Program-made: the position numbers and the translations under genes
Origin: Spongiibacter taiwanensis
GTDB lineage: Bacteria > Pseudomonadota > Gammaproteobacteria > Pseudomonadales > Spongiibacteraceae
DNA: 64,000 bases
NCBI RefSeq assembly: GCF_023702635.1
Contig: NZ_CP098455.1
Location: 1,426,001 to 1,490,000 of the forward strand
Reading direction: 5' to 3'
Notes under the pieces: model-generated
The model's input: the letters and a program-made list of their open reading frames with translations, nothing else
Told to the model about the DNA's origin: nothing
The model's database searches: none
Shown here: piece after piece, positions 23,908 to 31,717 of the stretch
How positions within the stretch are numbered: position 1 is the first letter of the stretch
Layout: the number at the start of each line of letters is the position of its first letter

Positions 23908-24330
23908 ATGAAACTCACGAAGCAGACTGACTTTGCGTTTCGGACCCTGCTGTTTCTGGCCAGCAAACCCGGCGAGCAGCTCTCAAGCATTCAGCAAGTC
24001 TGTGATTTTTATGACATTTCCACCAACCACGTATCCAAAGTGGTGATGAGACTGGTGCGCCTGGGCTACATTGAGGCCGTTCGCGGCAAGGGCGGTGGCA
24101 TCCGGCTTGGCCGTCCCCCTGAGCAAATTCAGTTACTGGACGTAGTAACCGAGTTCGAGACCACACTCAGGCCCATCAATTGCAGCGAACAGCCCTGCAA
24201 AGTCATCCGCAGCTGTCGCCTCAAAAGCGTTTTGGGCTCGGCAATGCAGGCCTTTATGGACGCCCTGTCGGGTTACACCCTGGCGGATATGATCGACGAC
24301 GACCTACAGGCGGTCGTACTGGCCGGCTAA
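23908..24330 (+). CDS. nsrR: NsrR, nitric-oxide-sensing Rrf2-family repressor
   Basis: The 140-residue protein starts MKLTKQTDFAFRTLLFLASKPGEQLSS. It has a winged helix with YDISTNHVSKVVMRLVRLGYIEAVRGKGGGIRLG, very close to E. coli NsrR. The Fe-S cluster ligands NCSEQPCKVIRSC are spaced C-x4-C-x5-C. NsrR represses nitrosative-stress genes, and NO damages its Fe-S cluster to relieve repression. The start at 23908 has AAGGA 9 bases upstream. It is divergent from the DUF3348 operon, whose promoter shares the 249-base gap. No obvious NO-detoxification gene is adjacent, though NorE/NorF-like genes lie at 11004-11886. Confidence 0.88.
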   Translation: MKLTKQTDFAFRTLLFLASKPGEQLSSIQQVCDFYDISTNHVSKVVMRLVRLGYIEAVRGKGGGIRLGRPPEQIQLLDVVTEFETTLRPINCSEQPCKVIRSCRLKSVLGSAMQAFMDALSGYTLADMIDDDLQAVVLAG

Positions 24331-24366
24331 TACACCCTGCCGAGCCGCGACGAGCCCGGATAGCGC

Positions 24367-24705
24367 TTATTGGGGCTGCAGTGGCGCTCCATCGAAAGCA
24401 ATACCAGCCCAGCCGAAGCGCATAAAATTGCGGATATTGCCGTGATCGCTCCCGTCCGGGTTGCCCAGCACATCCTTCACGTAGTAATCACCAAAGGCAT
24501 TCAATGTCGCGGCCTCCGTGAGACCGGCCAGCTGGGCAAAGGCAAATATCTTGCACGACCCATTATTGCTCCCCGCCTCGTTAACTTGCTCGCCATTGTG
24601 AAAGGCTGTGGGTTCAAATCGGTAGTGGCTGTCGATAAAGGCCATCACGGTTGCAAATGCAACGGGACCACGATGAAGACGATCGATCAGTTCTTGCTGG
24701 GACAT
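24367..24705 (-). CDS. HopJ-family protein
   Basis: The 112-residue protein matches the HopJ family. It shows VMAFIDSHYRFEPTAFHNGEQVNEAGSNNGSCKIFAFAQLAGLTEAATLNAFGDYYVKDVL followed by DGSDHGNIRNFMRFGW. Members were named as a type III effector of plant-pathogenic Pseudomonas but are widespread in free-living bacteria without type III secretion, so an effector role here is unlikely. No signal peptide is present. GAGGTG lies 9 bases before the ATG. It is convergent with nsrR (37 bases apart). The biochemical function is unknown. Confidence 0.88.
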   Translation of the reverse strand: MSQQELIDRLHRGPVAFATVMAFIDSHYRFEPTAFHNGEQVNEAGSNNGSCKIFAFAQLAGLTEAATLNAFGDYYVKDVLGNPDGSDHGNIRNFMRFGWAGIAFDGAPLQPQ

Positions 24706-24790
24706 TTTTCTGGCACCTCACCAAAGGGCGCCCCATTGTACTGACTCATCCCAAGATGTCGATTCGCGGCGCCACCCGCTACCCAAGAAT

Positions 24791-24819
24791 AAAAAAAGGA
24801 AGCCTTAGCGGCTTCCTTT
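24791..24819. terminator. Intrinsic terminator, mainly minus strand
   Basis: A 7-bp GC-containing stem (24798-24804 with 24810-24816), extended by A/T pairs, is followed on the minus strand by a run of seven Ts (complement of 24791-24797). It lies 34 bases after the stop of the His/Arg-rich gene ending at 24853 and is its likely terminator. Confidence 0.85.
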
Positions 24820-24852
24820 CTAGCAAAGAACCTTGGCATCCAGCGATGCACG

Positions 24853-25392
24853 TCAGTGAACAGGCACCTGAGTGTTCCAGCGACGCCCCTCGTCACGCCC
24901 CCGGTCGAAGCGATCACCCTTGGCATAGTGCTTGTTGCCCTTGTGGTAATACTTGCCGTCGTTCCTGCCAACTTTGCGATCGTATTTCGGCGACCGGTGC
25001 CACGAATTGGCATAGCCGCTCCTGCGGTCACCGTAATAACGATCGAAGCGATGATCATTGTTTTTATCGACATAGTAAGTTCGGCTGTAATCCCGATGGC
25101 CATAGCCGTGGCCGTGGCGTTCATAACAACGTCGGTGACCGTTATCATGAAAGTGGTAGCTGACCCGGTTTCGGTGATGCTTATCATCGTCCTGAGCGGC
25201 ATAAAGCAGCGCGGCACCGACCAACACAGCGACCACCGCCTCAGCGCCATCGGCATGGGCGGCCTTTGGCGCCAAAGAGACAGCACACACTGCTATCATC
25301 AACGCAACAGCAAACCACTTACCGCGTTTCTGGGTTACCGCCGCACCATCTTTACTGTTTATGGCTGTGCTGTTCATAGCTTGGCTGTTCAT
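24853..25392 (-). CDS. Exported or membrane-anchored His/Arg/Tyr/Asp-rich protein
   Basis: The 179-residue protein has a polar N-tail of about 24 residues and a hydrophobic segment (WFAVALMIAVCAVSLAP, cleavage possible after AAHA-D). A second hydrophobic stretch (EAVVAVLVGAALLYAA) follows. The remaining 110 residues are rich in His, Arg, Tyr, Asp, Asn and Gly (for example HHRNRVSYHFHDNGHRRCYERHGHGYGH). GGAGCGAAGCG precedes the ATG. No domain is recognised. The His-rich tail suggests metal binding or interaction with acidic polymers in the periplasm, which is only inference. It has its own terminator. Confidence 0.65.
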   Translation of the reverse strand: MNSQAMNSTAINSKDGAAVTQKRGKWFAVALMIAVCAVSLAPKAAHADGAEAVVAVLVGAALLYAAQDDDKHHRNRVSYHFHDNGHRRCYERHGHGYGHRDYSRTYYVDKNNDHRFDRYYGDRRSGYANSWHRSPKYDRKVGRNDGKYYHKGNKHYAKGDRFDRGRDEGRRWNTQVPVH

Positions 25393-25465
25393 CGCTTCGC
25401 TCCAGTTGAAAACAGCCCTACGCTAGCAACGCGAAACTGAACGGCACCTGAAATTGCAGACTGCT

Positions 25466-26020
25466 TTAATAGGCAGCCGAAGCCACTCGGTCGCTCAAGC
25501 TATTGCAACGCTGGGCTGCCGCGGCTCGCGCCTCGGAGAATCCAGCAATATCAAAGCTGTCCTCAAAGACGCCAAAGGCGTTCGCTGCAGCAGGGTCTTC
25601 CTGTGGCATTGAAATTGTCAGCTGCTGTGAATTGCTAATCAGGTCGATCACTGCCTCATTGGCATACACATGGGCAAACATGACCTGATGCCGATTACCA
25701 CCCAGCTCTTTGATGGAGACCACCTCCAGGGGCATTTCCAGCGACGTGCCATCAAAACTCGCCAGTATGTTCACTCGCTTGCCAGACAGCCCCCACACAT
25801 CAGCCCGATCACTGGACCAGATCAGGTATAGCTCATCGTTACCACAAATATTACTGTGCTTGAGCATGCCAAACTTGTGCTGTGATCCCACCAGGCCCGG
25901 CACAGTAAATCCGGTAGAATGAGAGATAGGCTCGACTTTCCAGGCATTCCGTTCACCTGCGAAACCTTGTGATACGCACGCTGCAAAGAGCGTAAAAACT
26001 AAAGCAAAGCGATACATCAT
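25466..26020 (-). CDS. Secreted protein of unknown function
   Basis: The 184-residue protein has a signal peptide (MMYRFALVFTLFAACVSQGFA-G). A beta-rich body of about 100 residues (SHSTGFTVPGLVGSQHKFGML, ELYLIWSSDRADVW, VNILASFDGTSLEMPLEVV) and a helical Ala-rich C-tail follow. The two Cys in the mature chain (NICGND and QRCNS) could form a disulfide. GAGG lies 9 bases upstream of the first ATG. No family is recognised. It lies 73 bases upstream of the His-rich gene on the same strand, so co-transcription is possible. Confidence 0.65.
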   Translation of the reverse strand: MMYRFALVFTLFAACVSQGFAGERNAWKVEPISHSTGFTVPGLVGSQHKFGMLKHSNICGNDELYLIWSSDRADVWGLSGKRVNILASFDGTSLEMPLEVVSIKELGGNRHQVMFAHVYANEAVIDLISNSQQLTISMPQEDPAAANAFGVFEDSFDIAGFSEARAAAAQRCNSLSDRVASAAY

Positions 26021-26417
26021 TTTTCTAACCTCGACTTAAGCAAACTGTTTTTTATCGTTTTCGATTTTTGATTTTCTGTCGCAACTGCGACTATACGTAA
26101 TCACCTTAAAACACGCCCCAGTTCACAATTTTGAGAAAAATCGTTTGTGCTTTTTGCCTCACAAAAACACAAAACGCGCTCATTAGAGAAATCAAAATTG
26201 CATCAAGCGCGCACACCAAAAGAAATGCGCAACAGGCCAAACGGGGCATAGTGACCCAAGCCATCTACCGCAAACCGGAGCAAACCCCGTACCAGACTGG
26301 ACAGCGTAAAAGAAATGCTTTCCCATACCGGCCACGCTCAAGCCAAGAATTTCGGCAAACACAAAATCACAAGGCACGTATAATGCGACATACTATTTCT
26401 GCCAGCAAGTTTAGCCC
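26021..26417. other. Intergenic region between divergent genes
   Basis: This 397-base AT-richer region holds the promoters for the secreted protein (minus) and the hydrolase (plus). A basic plus-strand frame (26131-26424) has no ribosome site and overlaps the hydrolase start, so it is not called. No hairpin or repeat stands out. Confidence 0.5.
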
Positions 26418-27326
26418 ATGCTGATCGAACAACATGAAGATTTTGGCCGCGGCAAGGCAAGCTACTACGAAAGCGAGAGTAACGCAGCCACCTCTCCACC
26501 ACGGCCTACGCTGCACTTTTCAGCCGCAAACGGTTTCTCAGTTGCTGCTTACCAGCATTTTTTAGACCAATTTGAGAACAACTTCCGAATAGTTGCCCTG
26601 GAGAATCGCGGCATCTGGTCAGCGAGTGCACCGCCGCCACAGCTTCATTGGAACACTCACGCCGACGATATGATCGCGCTACTGAACCACCGTCGTCGCA
26701 CTAAACAGGATACCGCCCCAGTCGTGGCCATCGGGCATTCCATTGGGGGGACGGTTTCCGCCATTGCCGCCAGCAAACGACCCGATCTATTTCGCGCGCT
26801 GATCCTGGTGGACCCCGCCGGCCCACCCGGCCGCCACATTTGGCGGCTGCCGCCAGCCATATTGAGGCGCATGATGCGCAACCACAAACTGGTAACGTCC
26901 GCAAAAAATCGGCGCAACCAATGGGACTCGGTGGAGCACTTCCACACCAGTATGCGAAGCAAATCGGTTTACAAAACCTTCACCGAACAGGCTATGCGAG
27001 AATACGCCCATTCCGCGCTGAAGCAGGATGACCAGAATCAGTTTCAGTTGCGTTACGACCCGCGCTGGGAGGCCCAGAACTTCTGCTCCACCTTTGCACC
27101 CTGGTCGGCATTGAAGAAAATTCAGGTCCCGACTTTACTGCTGCGCGCAGAGCAATCTTACATGCACCCATTGGATCACTTTCGACACCTGACAAAGAAC
27201 CTGCCCGCCAACGTCGAGACTGGCACGATACCTCACGTCGGTCACATGGCGATTCAGGAGGACCCAACAGGGCTGTTCGCCATGTGTCAGACCTGGCTAA
27301 ACCGGCAAGGCATCTGTGATGAATAG
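26418..27326 (+). CDS. Alpha/beta hydrolase
   Basis: The 302-residue protein has the alpha/beta hydrolase fold: an N-terminal LHFSAANGFSVAAYQHFLDQF oxyanion region, the nucleophile elbow IGHSIGGTVSA (Ser about 103), an acid region LLLRAEQSYMHPLDHF, and the catalytic His in HVGHMAIQE near the C-terminus. There is no signal peptide, so it is cytoplasmic. The substrate is unknown; esters of medium-size alcohols or thioesters are possible. The ribosome site is weak. Its last codons overlap the start of the transglutaminase lipoprotein gene by 8 bases, so the two are co-translated. Confidence 0.82.
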   Translation: MLIEQHEDFGRGKASYYESESNAATSPPRPTLHFSAANGFSVAAYQHFLDQFENNFRIVALENRGIWSASAPPPQLHWNTHADDMIALLNHRRRTKQDTAPVVAIGHSIGGTVSAIAASKRPDLFRALILVDPAGPPGRHIWRLPPAILRRMMRNHKLVTSAKNRRNQWDSVEHFHTSMRSKSVYKTFTEQAMREYAHSALKQDDQNQFQLRYDPRWEAQNFCSTFAPWSALKKIQVPTLLLRAEQSYMHPLDHFRHLTKNLPANVETGTIPHVGHMAIQEDPTGLFAMCQTWLNRQGICDE

Positions 27327-28794
27327 ACTTCATTTGCACCCCCGCGCCTGGGGCGCGACCCTGGCGCTTTCCTTGCTCTGGGGCTGCGCCGCGGCGCCGT
27401 CCTACCAGCCCATGCCAACCAGCCATTGGCAAACGATCAGCTTTGACGGCAGTAAAATTGGGCACATGCAGCGGCAGCGTACCGCGCACAATAACAGGGT
27501 AGTGACCGAATCCTGGATGCGCCTGAAACTGCAGCAGCCCGGCACCGGCATCAGCGACAGCGAGACTCACCTCCGCTACGAAGAGACTCGCCAAGGCGCC
27601 CCCGTGTCGATTACCAAACGCTTAGCGACGGACAGCGCCAATGCCGAAATGCGCGCCGAGGTGAATGACGGCGTTCTCGTCGTTCGCCAGAGCAAAGGCG
27701 ACCGGCCACAAACCTTTACCTTACCGGCGGATTTTATGCTGCCCGAGGGCCGGCGACTGGCCCTGCTGGCCCAGCAGGGTGACCAGCGGCAGCTGAGCTA
27801 CAGTGACTGGAGTTTCAGTGAAATGCGCTTTGAGCGGTATCAGCTGTTGGCGGAGCGACTCGGCGCGTCCGGCGCGGCGAGTACCGACAACCCTCGCTGG
27901 CGCCTGCAACGCAGCCGATTAGATAACGCGCATTCACCCGCAAGCACGTTATTTAGCGATGCCGAATTTATTGTAATGAATGAGTACAGCCAAAGTGCCG
28001 GCAAAGCCTTCGCCATGGAGCGCTGCGATCAGGCGTGCGCACTGGCCGACTTCACACCGCAAACCCATGTATACCGCCATCTGATTCGCTCGCCCTATCG
28101 CATCACCGAGAACGCATTGGCAGGCACCATCCGTTATCAGATCCACGCCCCTGACAGCCTGCGCCCACCAACAACGAGCGAGCAGACAGTGACCCCGATT
28201 GCAGGCGGGTGGCAGATTGAAGTGTGCGAAGCGTGTGGTCAGGAAGCGCCCCCTGAACCCTCGGCGTTAGGCGGTTTTCTCCAGGCAAGTTACTGGCTCA
28301 ATCCATTGGACCCGGCCCTCGCCGCAATCGCCGCCCCCTACCGGGACAGCCGTGAATATGACGTTGCTAGCGTTATGACTCGCCTCAGCCGCCAGGTTAC
28401 CCGTCATATGAGCGAGGTGGCCGACTACGCCGGCTACGCCAATGCCGCCGAAGCCTGGACCAATCGCACAGGTGACTGCACCGAGCACGCGCTGGTGCTG
28501 GCCAGCCTGGGACGGGCTGCTGGCATTCCAACCCGAGTTGCCTTGGGACTGGCCTACAATAACGACCGTTTTCTCGGACGCCGCTTCGTCTTCGTACCCC
28601 ATATGTGGGTTCAGGCCTGGACAGGAACACGCTGGCAGAGCTTCGACAGCGCACTTGGCGATTTCAATGCCGGATACATCACTCTGGACCTGAGCCAGGG
28701 TGAGGCATCTGCATTAATCGAAATGAACGCAAAACTGCACCAGCTGAAGGTTATTTCAGCGATGCAGGTGCGTAAAAAAGCAGAGGAGAACTGA
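27319..28794 (+). CDS. Transglutaminase-domain lipoprotein
   Basis: The 491-residue protein has a lipoprotein signal peptide with lipobox SLLWGC (Cys about residue 24). The N-terminal 300 residues are beta-rich without a recognised domain. A transglutaminase-like domain follows (about residues 350-450) with the catalytic triad visible: Cys in NRTGDCTEHALVL, His in VPHMWVQAW and Asp in FDSALGD. Such bacterial domains act as proteases, amidases or cross-linkers. The ATG at 27319 follows AAGG by 9 bases and overlaps the hydrolase gene. Anchoring in the inner or outer membrane is likely. Function inferred only at class level. Confidence 0.82.
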   Translation: MNRLHLHPRAWGATLALSLLWGCAAAPSYQPMPTSHWQTISFDGSKIGHMQRQRTAHNNRVVTESWMRLKLQQPGTGISDSETHLRYEETRQGAPVSITKRLATDSANAEMRAEVNDGVLVVRQSKGDRPQTFTLPADFMLPEGRRLALLAQQGDQRQLSYSDWSFSEMRFERYQLLAERLGASGAASTDNPRWRLQRSRLDNAHSPASTLFSDAEFIVMNEYSQSAGKAFAMERCDQACALADFTPQTHVYRHLIRSPYRITENALAGTIRYQIHAPDSLRPPTTSEQTVTPIAGGWQIEVCEACGQEAPPEPSALGGFLQASYWLNPLDPALAAIAAPYRDSREYDVASVMTRLSRQVTRHMSEVADYAGYANAAEAWTNRTGDCTEHALVLASLGRAAGIPTRVALGLAYNNDRFLGRRFVFVPHMWVQAWTGTRWQSFDSALGDFNAGYITLDLSQGEASALIEMNAKLHQLKVISAMQVRKKAEEN

Positions 28795-28943
28795 GAGGCG
28801 CCAGATCAGACCAACCACTGGAGCCTAAAGGAGTAAGCCGGTAAAGCGCGACAAGGGTGACCACTGCATTCCTCGGGGGCTATCTATTCAGCACCGATCT
28901 ATTCAGCACCGACTTATTTGACAGCCCCTTATTCAATTACCGC

Positions 28944-29138
28944 TTATTCGGTAACTACAGGCATCTCAGCCAGGGCTTCGTCGCCAGGCAGATCAATATC
29001 AGCGACCTGAACCGCGGCACTGGAGCGCACAGCGCCAACAACAGTGACTTCTTCCATCAATTTGACTGGCTCTTCGGCAAGGGCCGCCAGGGGCAACAAA
29101 AGAGCACTTGCCAATACAGCCTTGATTACTTTTGACAT
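28944..29138 (-). CDS. Small secreted protein carrying a TonB-box-like motif
   Basis: The 64-residue product has a strong signal peptide (MSKVIKAVLASALLLPLAALA-E). A 43-residue mature part starts EEPVKLMEEVTVVGAVRSS and ends acidic (GDEALAEMPVVTE). The EEVTVVG segment looks like the TonB box found right after the signal peptide in TonB receptors, but the frame ends long before any plug. GAGG precedes the ATG by 8 bases, so the gene looks intact rather than a fragment. It may be a free periplasmic TonB-interacting peptide or a shrunken receptor remnant; this is inference. A short direct repeat of ATTCAGCACCGA lies downstream, near 28886-28911. Confidence 0.6.
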   Translation of the reverse strand: MSKVIKAVLASALLLPLAALAEEPVKLMEEVTVVGAVRSSAAVQVADIDLPGDEALAEMPVVTE

Positions 29139-29334
29139 ATTCCAAACCTCAGTACGCTGGCCATCGCCAGTAAATGCTTTCCCGCCTATTTGCGGATGGG
29201 GGCATTCTGCGGCAAAAATATGACAGGAGTGTGACAGGTTTATGAAATTTGCACGCTTCCGACCGAAGTCAGCGGCAAAAAGGACGGGGAGGAAGGCAGA
29301 CTATAGGCGCCCTGCGTAAGTCAGGACCAGGCAA

Positions 29335-29577
29335 TCAGCGGCGATTCAGGTCCTGCAATGCCTTGATTTGCTCGCGCAGGTACTCGATTCGGGCATCAAT
29401 GGTGCTGGCCGCTCGACGGCCCTGCCGCAGTCGGCAGTTGGGAATTTGTGTGGCCAAGGCGGCCCCATCAGCGCCGCCCTCGACGGTAACGGTGCGCACC
29501 ACCCCGCGCTTGTCTGAGGCGCTGGGCAACCACGCCTCCTCCGCACTGATCCGGCTCATGAATGTATTCACCTTCAC
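29335..29577 (-). CDS. Small hypothetical protein with C-terminal helix
   Basis: This frame of 80 residues or fewer has three possible starts (GTG 29577, GTG 29571, ATG 29559) close to a GAGGTGAAGG ribosome site; ATG 29559 (MSRISAEEAWLP) gives 74 residues. The C-terminal part (STIDARIEYLREQIKALQDLNRR) is a convincing amphipathic helix. The middle contains an IPNCRLRQGRRA segment. No family is recognised. It lies between the small secreted protein and the EAL gene, all on the minus strand. Confidence 0.5.
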   Translation of the reverse strand: MKVNTFMSRISAEEAWLPSASDKRGVVRTVTVEGGADGAALATQIPNCRLRQGRRAASTIDARIEYLREQIKALQDLNRR

Positions 29578-29680
29578 CTCAAATATTCATTTTCCATGCG
29601 ACAGCCCAAACCATACCCGTCGCATATTGTTATTTAATGACCAAAACTGGCAGTAGCCAGGCCGCGAACGAGTGCGCCCT

Positions 29681-30457
29681 TCATGCACACAAAATTACCG
29701 ACACCTTTTTCCAGCCGGCAAACCAGCGCATCAACTGACTCTTGGTCACCGATGGGCACACAAACTCGCCCTGACAAAAATCCACACCAAGCGACCGGGC
29801 GGCCTGCCATTCCCCGACAAAATCCACACCATCCATCGCCACCGACACCCCGGCCTTTTTGTGCGCTTGGAGGGCGGCCATTTTTTCCTCTCGGCTGCCG
29901 CCGCCGGGATCAATAGCCGCCTTGGTATAGCTGACAATATTCAGCGGCAGCTGGGTAATCACTTTGTCGGGGGTCACCAGGCGAGAAGTTTTTCGCATCG
30001 CCAGGTTCACACCGACCCGGCGTAACATGCGCAGGTTATTGATCAGGTCTGGCGTAAGATTGCTTTCCCGAATTTCCGACAGCTCCAGCACGATTTTTGA
30101 CAATGGCGTTCCCGCCTTGATCGACGCACTGAACAGTTTGTCGACGAACAGACTAGTGACTTCACTAAAGCGCACCGACAGTATCAGGGGACAGCCATCC
30201 GCAGCCTTTTGGAAGTCATCCGCGACCGAAAACAGCGTGCCGAAAACCAACTCCAATAGCGCCGACGGATCAGTAGGACGATCGGACTCATTGCGCCATT
30301 TCGTCTCGCAATACACCGCAACCATGCGGCCATCCTGCAAACCGACCATCGGCACAAAACGCTGACTCATCTTGTGATTACAGTAGTTTAAGTAGACTTC
30401 TGACTCAGCCAGGCGAGGGCGGAAATCGTTCAATTCAACTTCTTGCAGATTGCTCAT
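29681..30457 (-). CDS. Degenerate EAL-domain protein (probably not a phosphodiesterase)
   Basis: The 258-residue protein aligns with the EAL fold, but the catalytic motifs are eroded. The EALxR position reads VYCETKWR and the ELTE loop reads LELSE. The DDFGTGYSSL segment is replaced by LAMRKTSRLVT. The KID lysine region reads VSYTKAAI, and the EGVE motif reads DGVD. The metal-binding Asp pair is lost, so c-di-GMP hydrolysis is unlikely; a protein-binding or ligand-sensing role as in YdiV-like proteins is more plausible. The start at 30457 has a GGGGGCGGGA site. It lies downstream of an Fnr-type regulator on the same strand. Confidence 0.78.
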   Translation of the reverse strand: MSNLQEVELNDFRPRLAESEVYLNYCNHKMSQRFVPMVGLQDGRMVAVYCETKWRNESDRPTDPSALLELVFGTLFSVADDFQKAADGCPLILSVRFSEVTSLFVDKLFSASIKAGTPLSKIVLELSEIRESNLTPDLINNLRMLRRVGVNLAMRKTSRLVTPDKVITQLPLNIVSYTKAAIDPGGGSREEKMAALQAHKKAGVSVAMDGVDFVGEWQAARSLGVDFCQGEFVCPSVTKSQLMRWFAGWKKVSVILCA

Positions 30458-30655
30458 TCCCGCCCCCAGATAACATGTCATTTTTGTGACTATTGCAGCA
30501 GTATGTGTTACTGCATGACCAACAGCCCGGACTTGCCATCTTAGTTAAGCGCGACCAATAAGTAATTTCCACAGCGGATCTTCGGTAATGATGGATAAAT
30601 TGACAAAACGCAAAAACACGTTTTGAGACTTAGGACAACGCTGCCCACCACGGTG

Positions 30656-31417
30656 TCAGGGCTGACAGAAATCCCGAAGAGCATCGATATCGACGAAGGA
30701 AACCCGTCGATTGAAGACTTTGATCAAGCGTTTTTTACCTAGGGCAGACAGCGCCCGACTGAGGGACTCTGGCGAAACACCGAGAAACTGGCTGATATCC
30801 GGCCGAGACATAGGCAAGACTACATCCGAGCGAGAAAGCCGCTGCTTGTTGTAAAGATCTGAAATACCTATCAAAAATGCAGCTGTGCGCTGCTCAACGC
30901 TACCACTGCGCATTACACTGTTCATACGCAACACTTCTGCAACATGCTCGCTCAGCAGGTGAAAAACATGTCGTTGTAAATCGGGAAAGCGAACGGACAG
31001 CTCAAGCAGTTTTTCGAAATACACCTCGCACACCCGGCTGCTCTCCAGTGCGATCAAATCGCCCGAGTAATGCCCACTGGTAAAGCCATCAATCCCGAGC
31101 ACCGCGCCAGAAAAGAAAAAGCCAGAGACGGCACTACTTTCGCCGTAGGTCGATTTTAACGACCCCGATTTCACCACATACACCGAACGGAAGGGGGTAC
31201 CGTGACTAAAGAGTACGTCGCCCTCTTTAATGCTGTGCTCAGCAATAATGGCACTTTCAAAAATTGGCAGATAGGGGCCATCCACCAAGGGCTTGGGAAG
31301 GCATGAGAAACGATGCACGCAGGAGGAGCAGTTTCCGACCGACGACGAGCCGGCACCCGCAAGCCCACCCTTGGGGCGCGAGGTGTCGATGTTTAGTCGT
31401 CCACTCATACTCGTCAT
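30656..31417 (-). CDS. fnr: Fnr/Anr-type oxygen-sensing Crp-family regulator
   Basis: The 253-residue protein shows the Fnr signature. N-terminal cysteines NCSSCVHRFSC have the C-x2-C-x5-C spacing of E. coli Fnr, and the fourth Cys lies in LESSRVCEVYFEKLLELS, matching the Fnr Cys122 context. A cyclic-nucleotide-fold domain and a C-terminal helix-turn-helix follow (MSRPDISQFLGVSPESLSRALSALGKKRLI, with the E-x2-SR recognition helix). It is expected to carry an oxygen-labile 4Fe-4S cluster and to activate anaerobic genes at TTGAT-N4-ATCAA sites. The start at 31417 has GAGAG 5 bases upstream. Several paralogues can exist, so strict orthology is not certain. Confidence 0.85.
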   Translation of the reverse strand: MTSMSGRLNIDTSRPKGGLAGAGSSSVGNCSSCVHRFSCLPKPLVDGPYLPIFESAIIAEHSIKEGDVLFSHGTPFRSVYVVKSGSLKSTYGESSAVSGFFFSGAVLGIDGFTSGHYSGDLIALESSRVCEVYFEKLLELSVRFPDLQRHVFHLLSEHVAEVLRMNSVMRSGSVEQRTAAFLIGISDLYNKQRLSRSDVVLPMSRPDISQFLGVSPESLSRALSALGKKRLIKVFNRRVSFVDIDALRDFCQP

Positions 31418-31717
31418 CGTTCTCTCAGACCTAAAACATTTAAGGCAACGTCGCGTCATTGCCACAATGACGCGAACCCAACCCCGTACCGCTAATGCCT
31501 ACCGCCAGGGAATTGATAAAAACAATTCGCAGGCAATAAAGAGTGGCCGCCATCACCGATGGACCTATTGAGCCTCACAGCCATGCTGCGCGCCTTCCGC
31601 CACTGAATCGCCACAAAGTCAGACGAAACATTGAGGTTCAATCATGTCGCTACCGGCAAAGCAACTCCGCCCCGCCTGCCAATCCTCCTCATTCTACTCA
31701 CAGGCAATCACCCTTCC

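Noticed and set aside
24367..24705. HopJ as evidence for type III secretion
   Set aside because: No type III genes are in the window, and HopJ homologues are common in non-pathogens, so only the family name is kept.
24687..25286. Long alternative frames (minus and plus) over the His-rich gene
   Set aside because: Both are Met/Thr/Ile/Arg-rich shadows of the His-codon-rich gene, without signal peptide or ribosome site.
26131..26424. Plus-strand basic frame of 97 residues before the alpha/beta hydrolase
   Set aside because: No ribosome site, very high Lys/Arg/Gln content without fold-like pattern, and it overlaps the hydrolase start.
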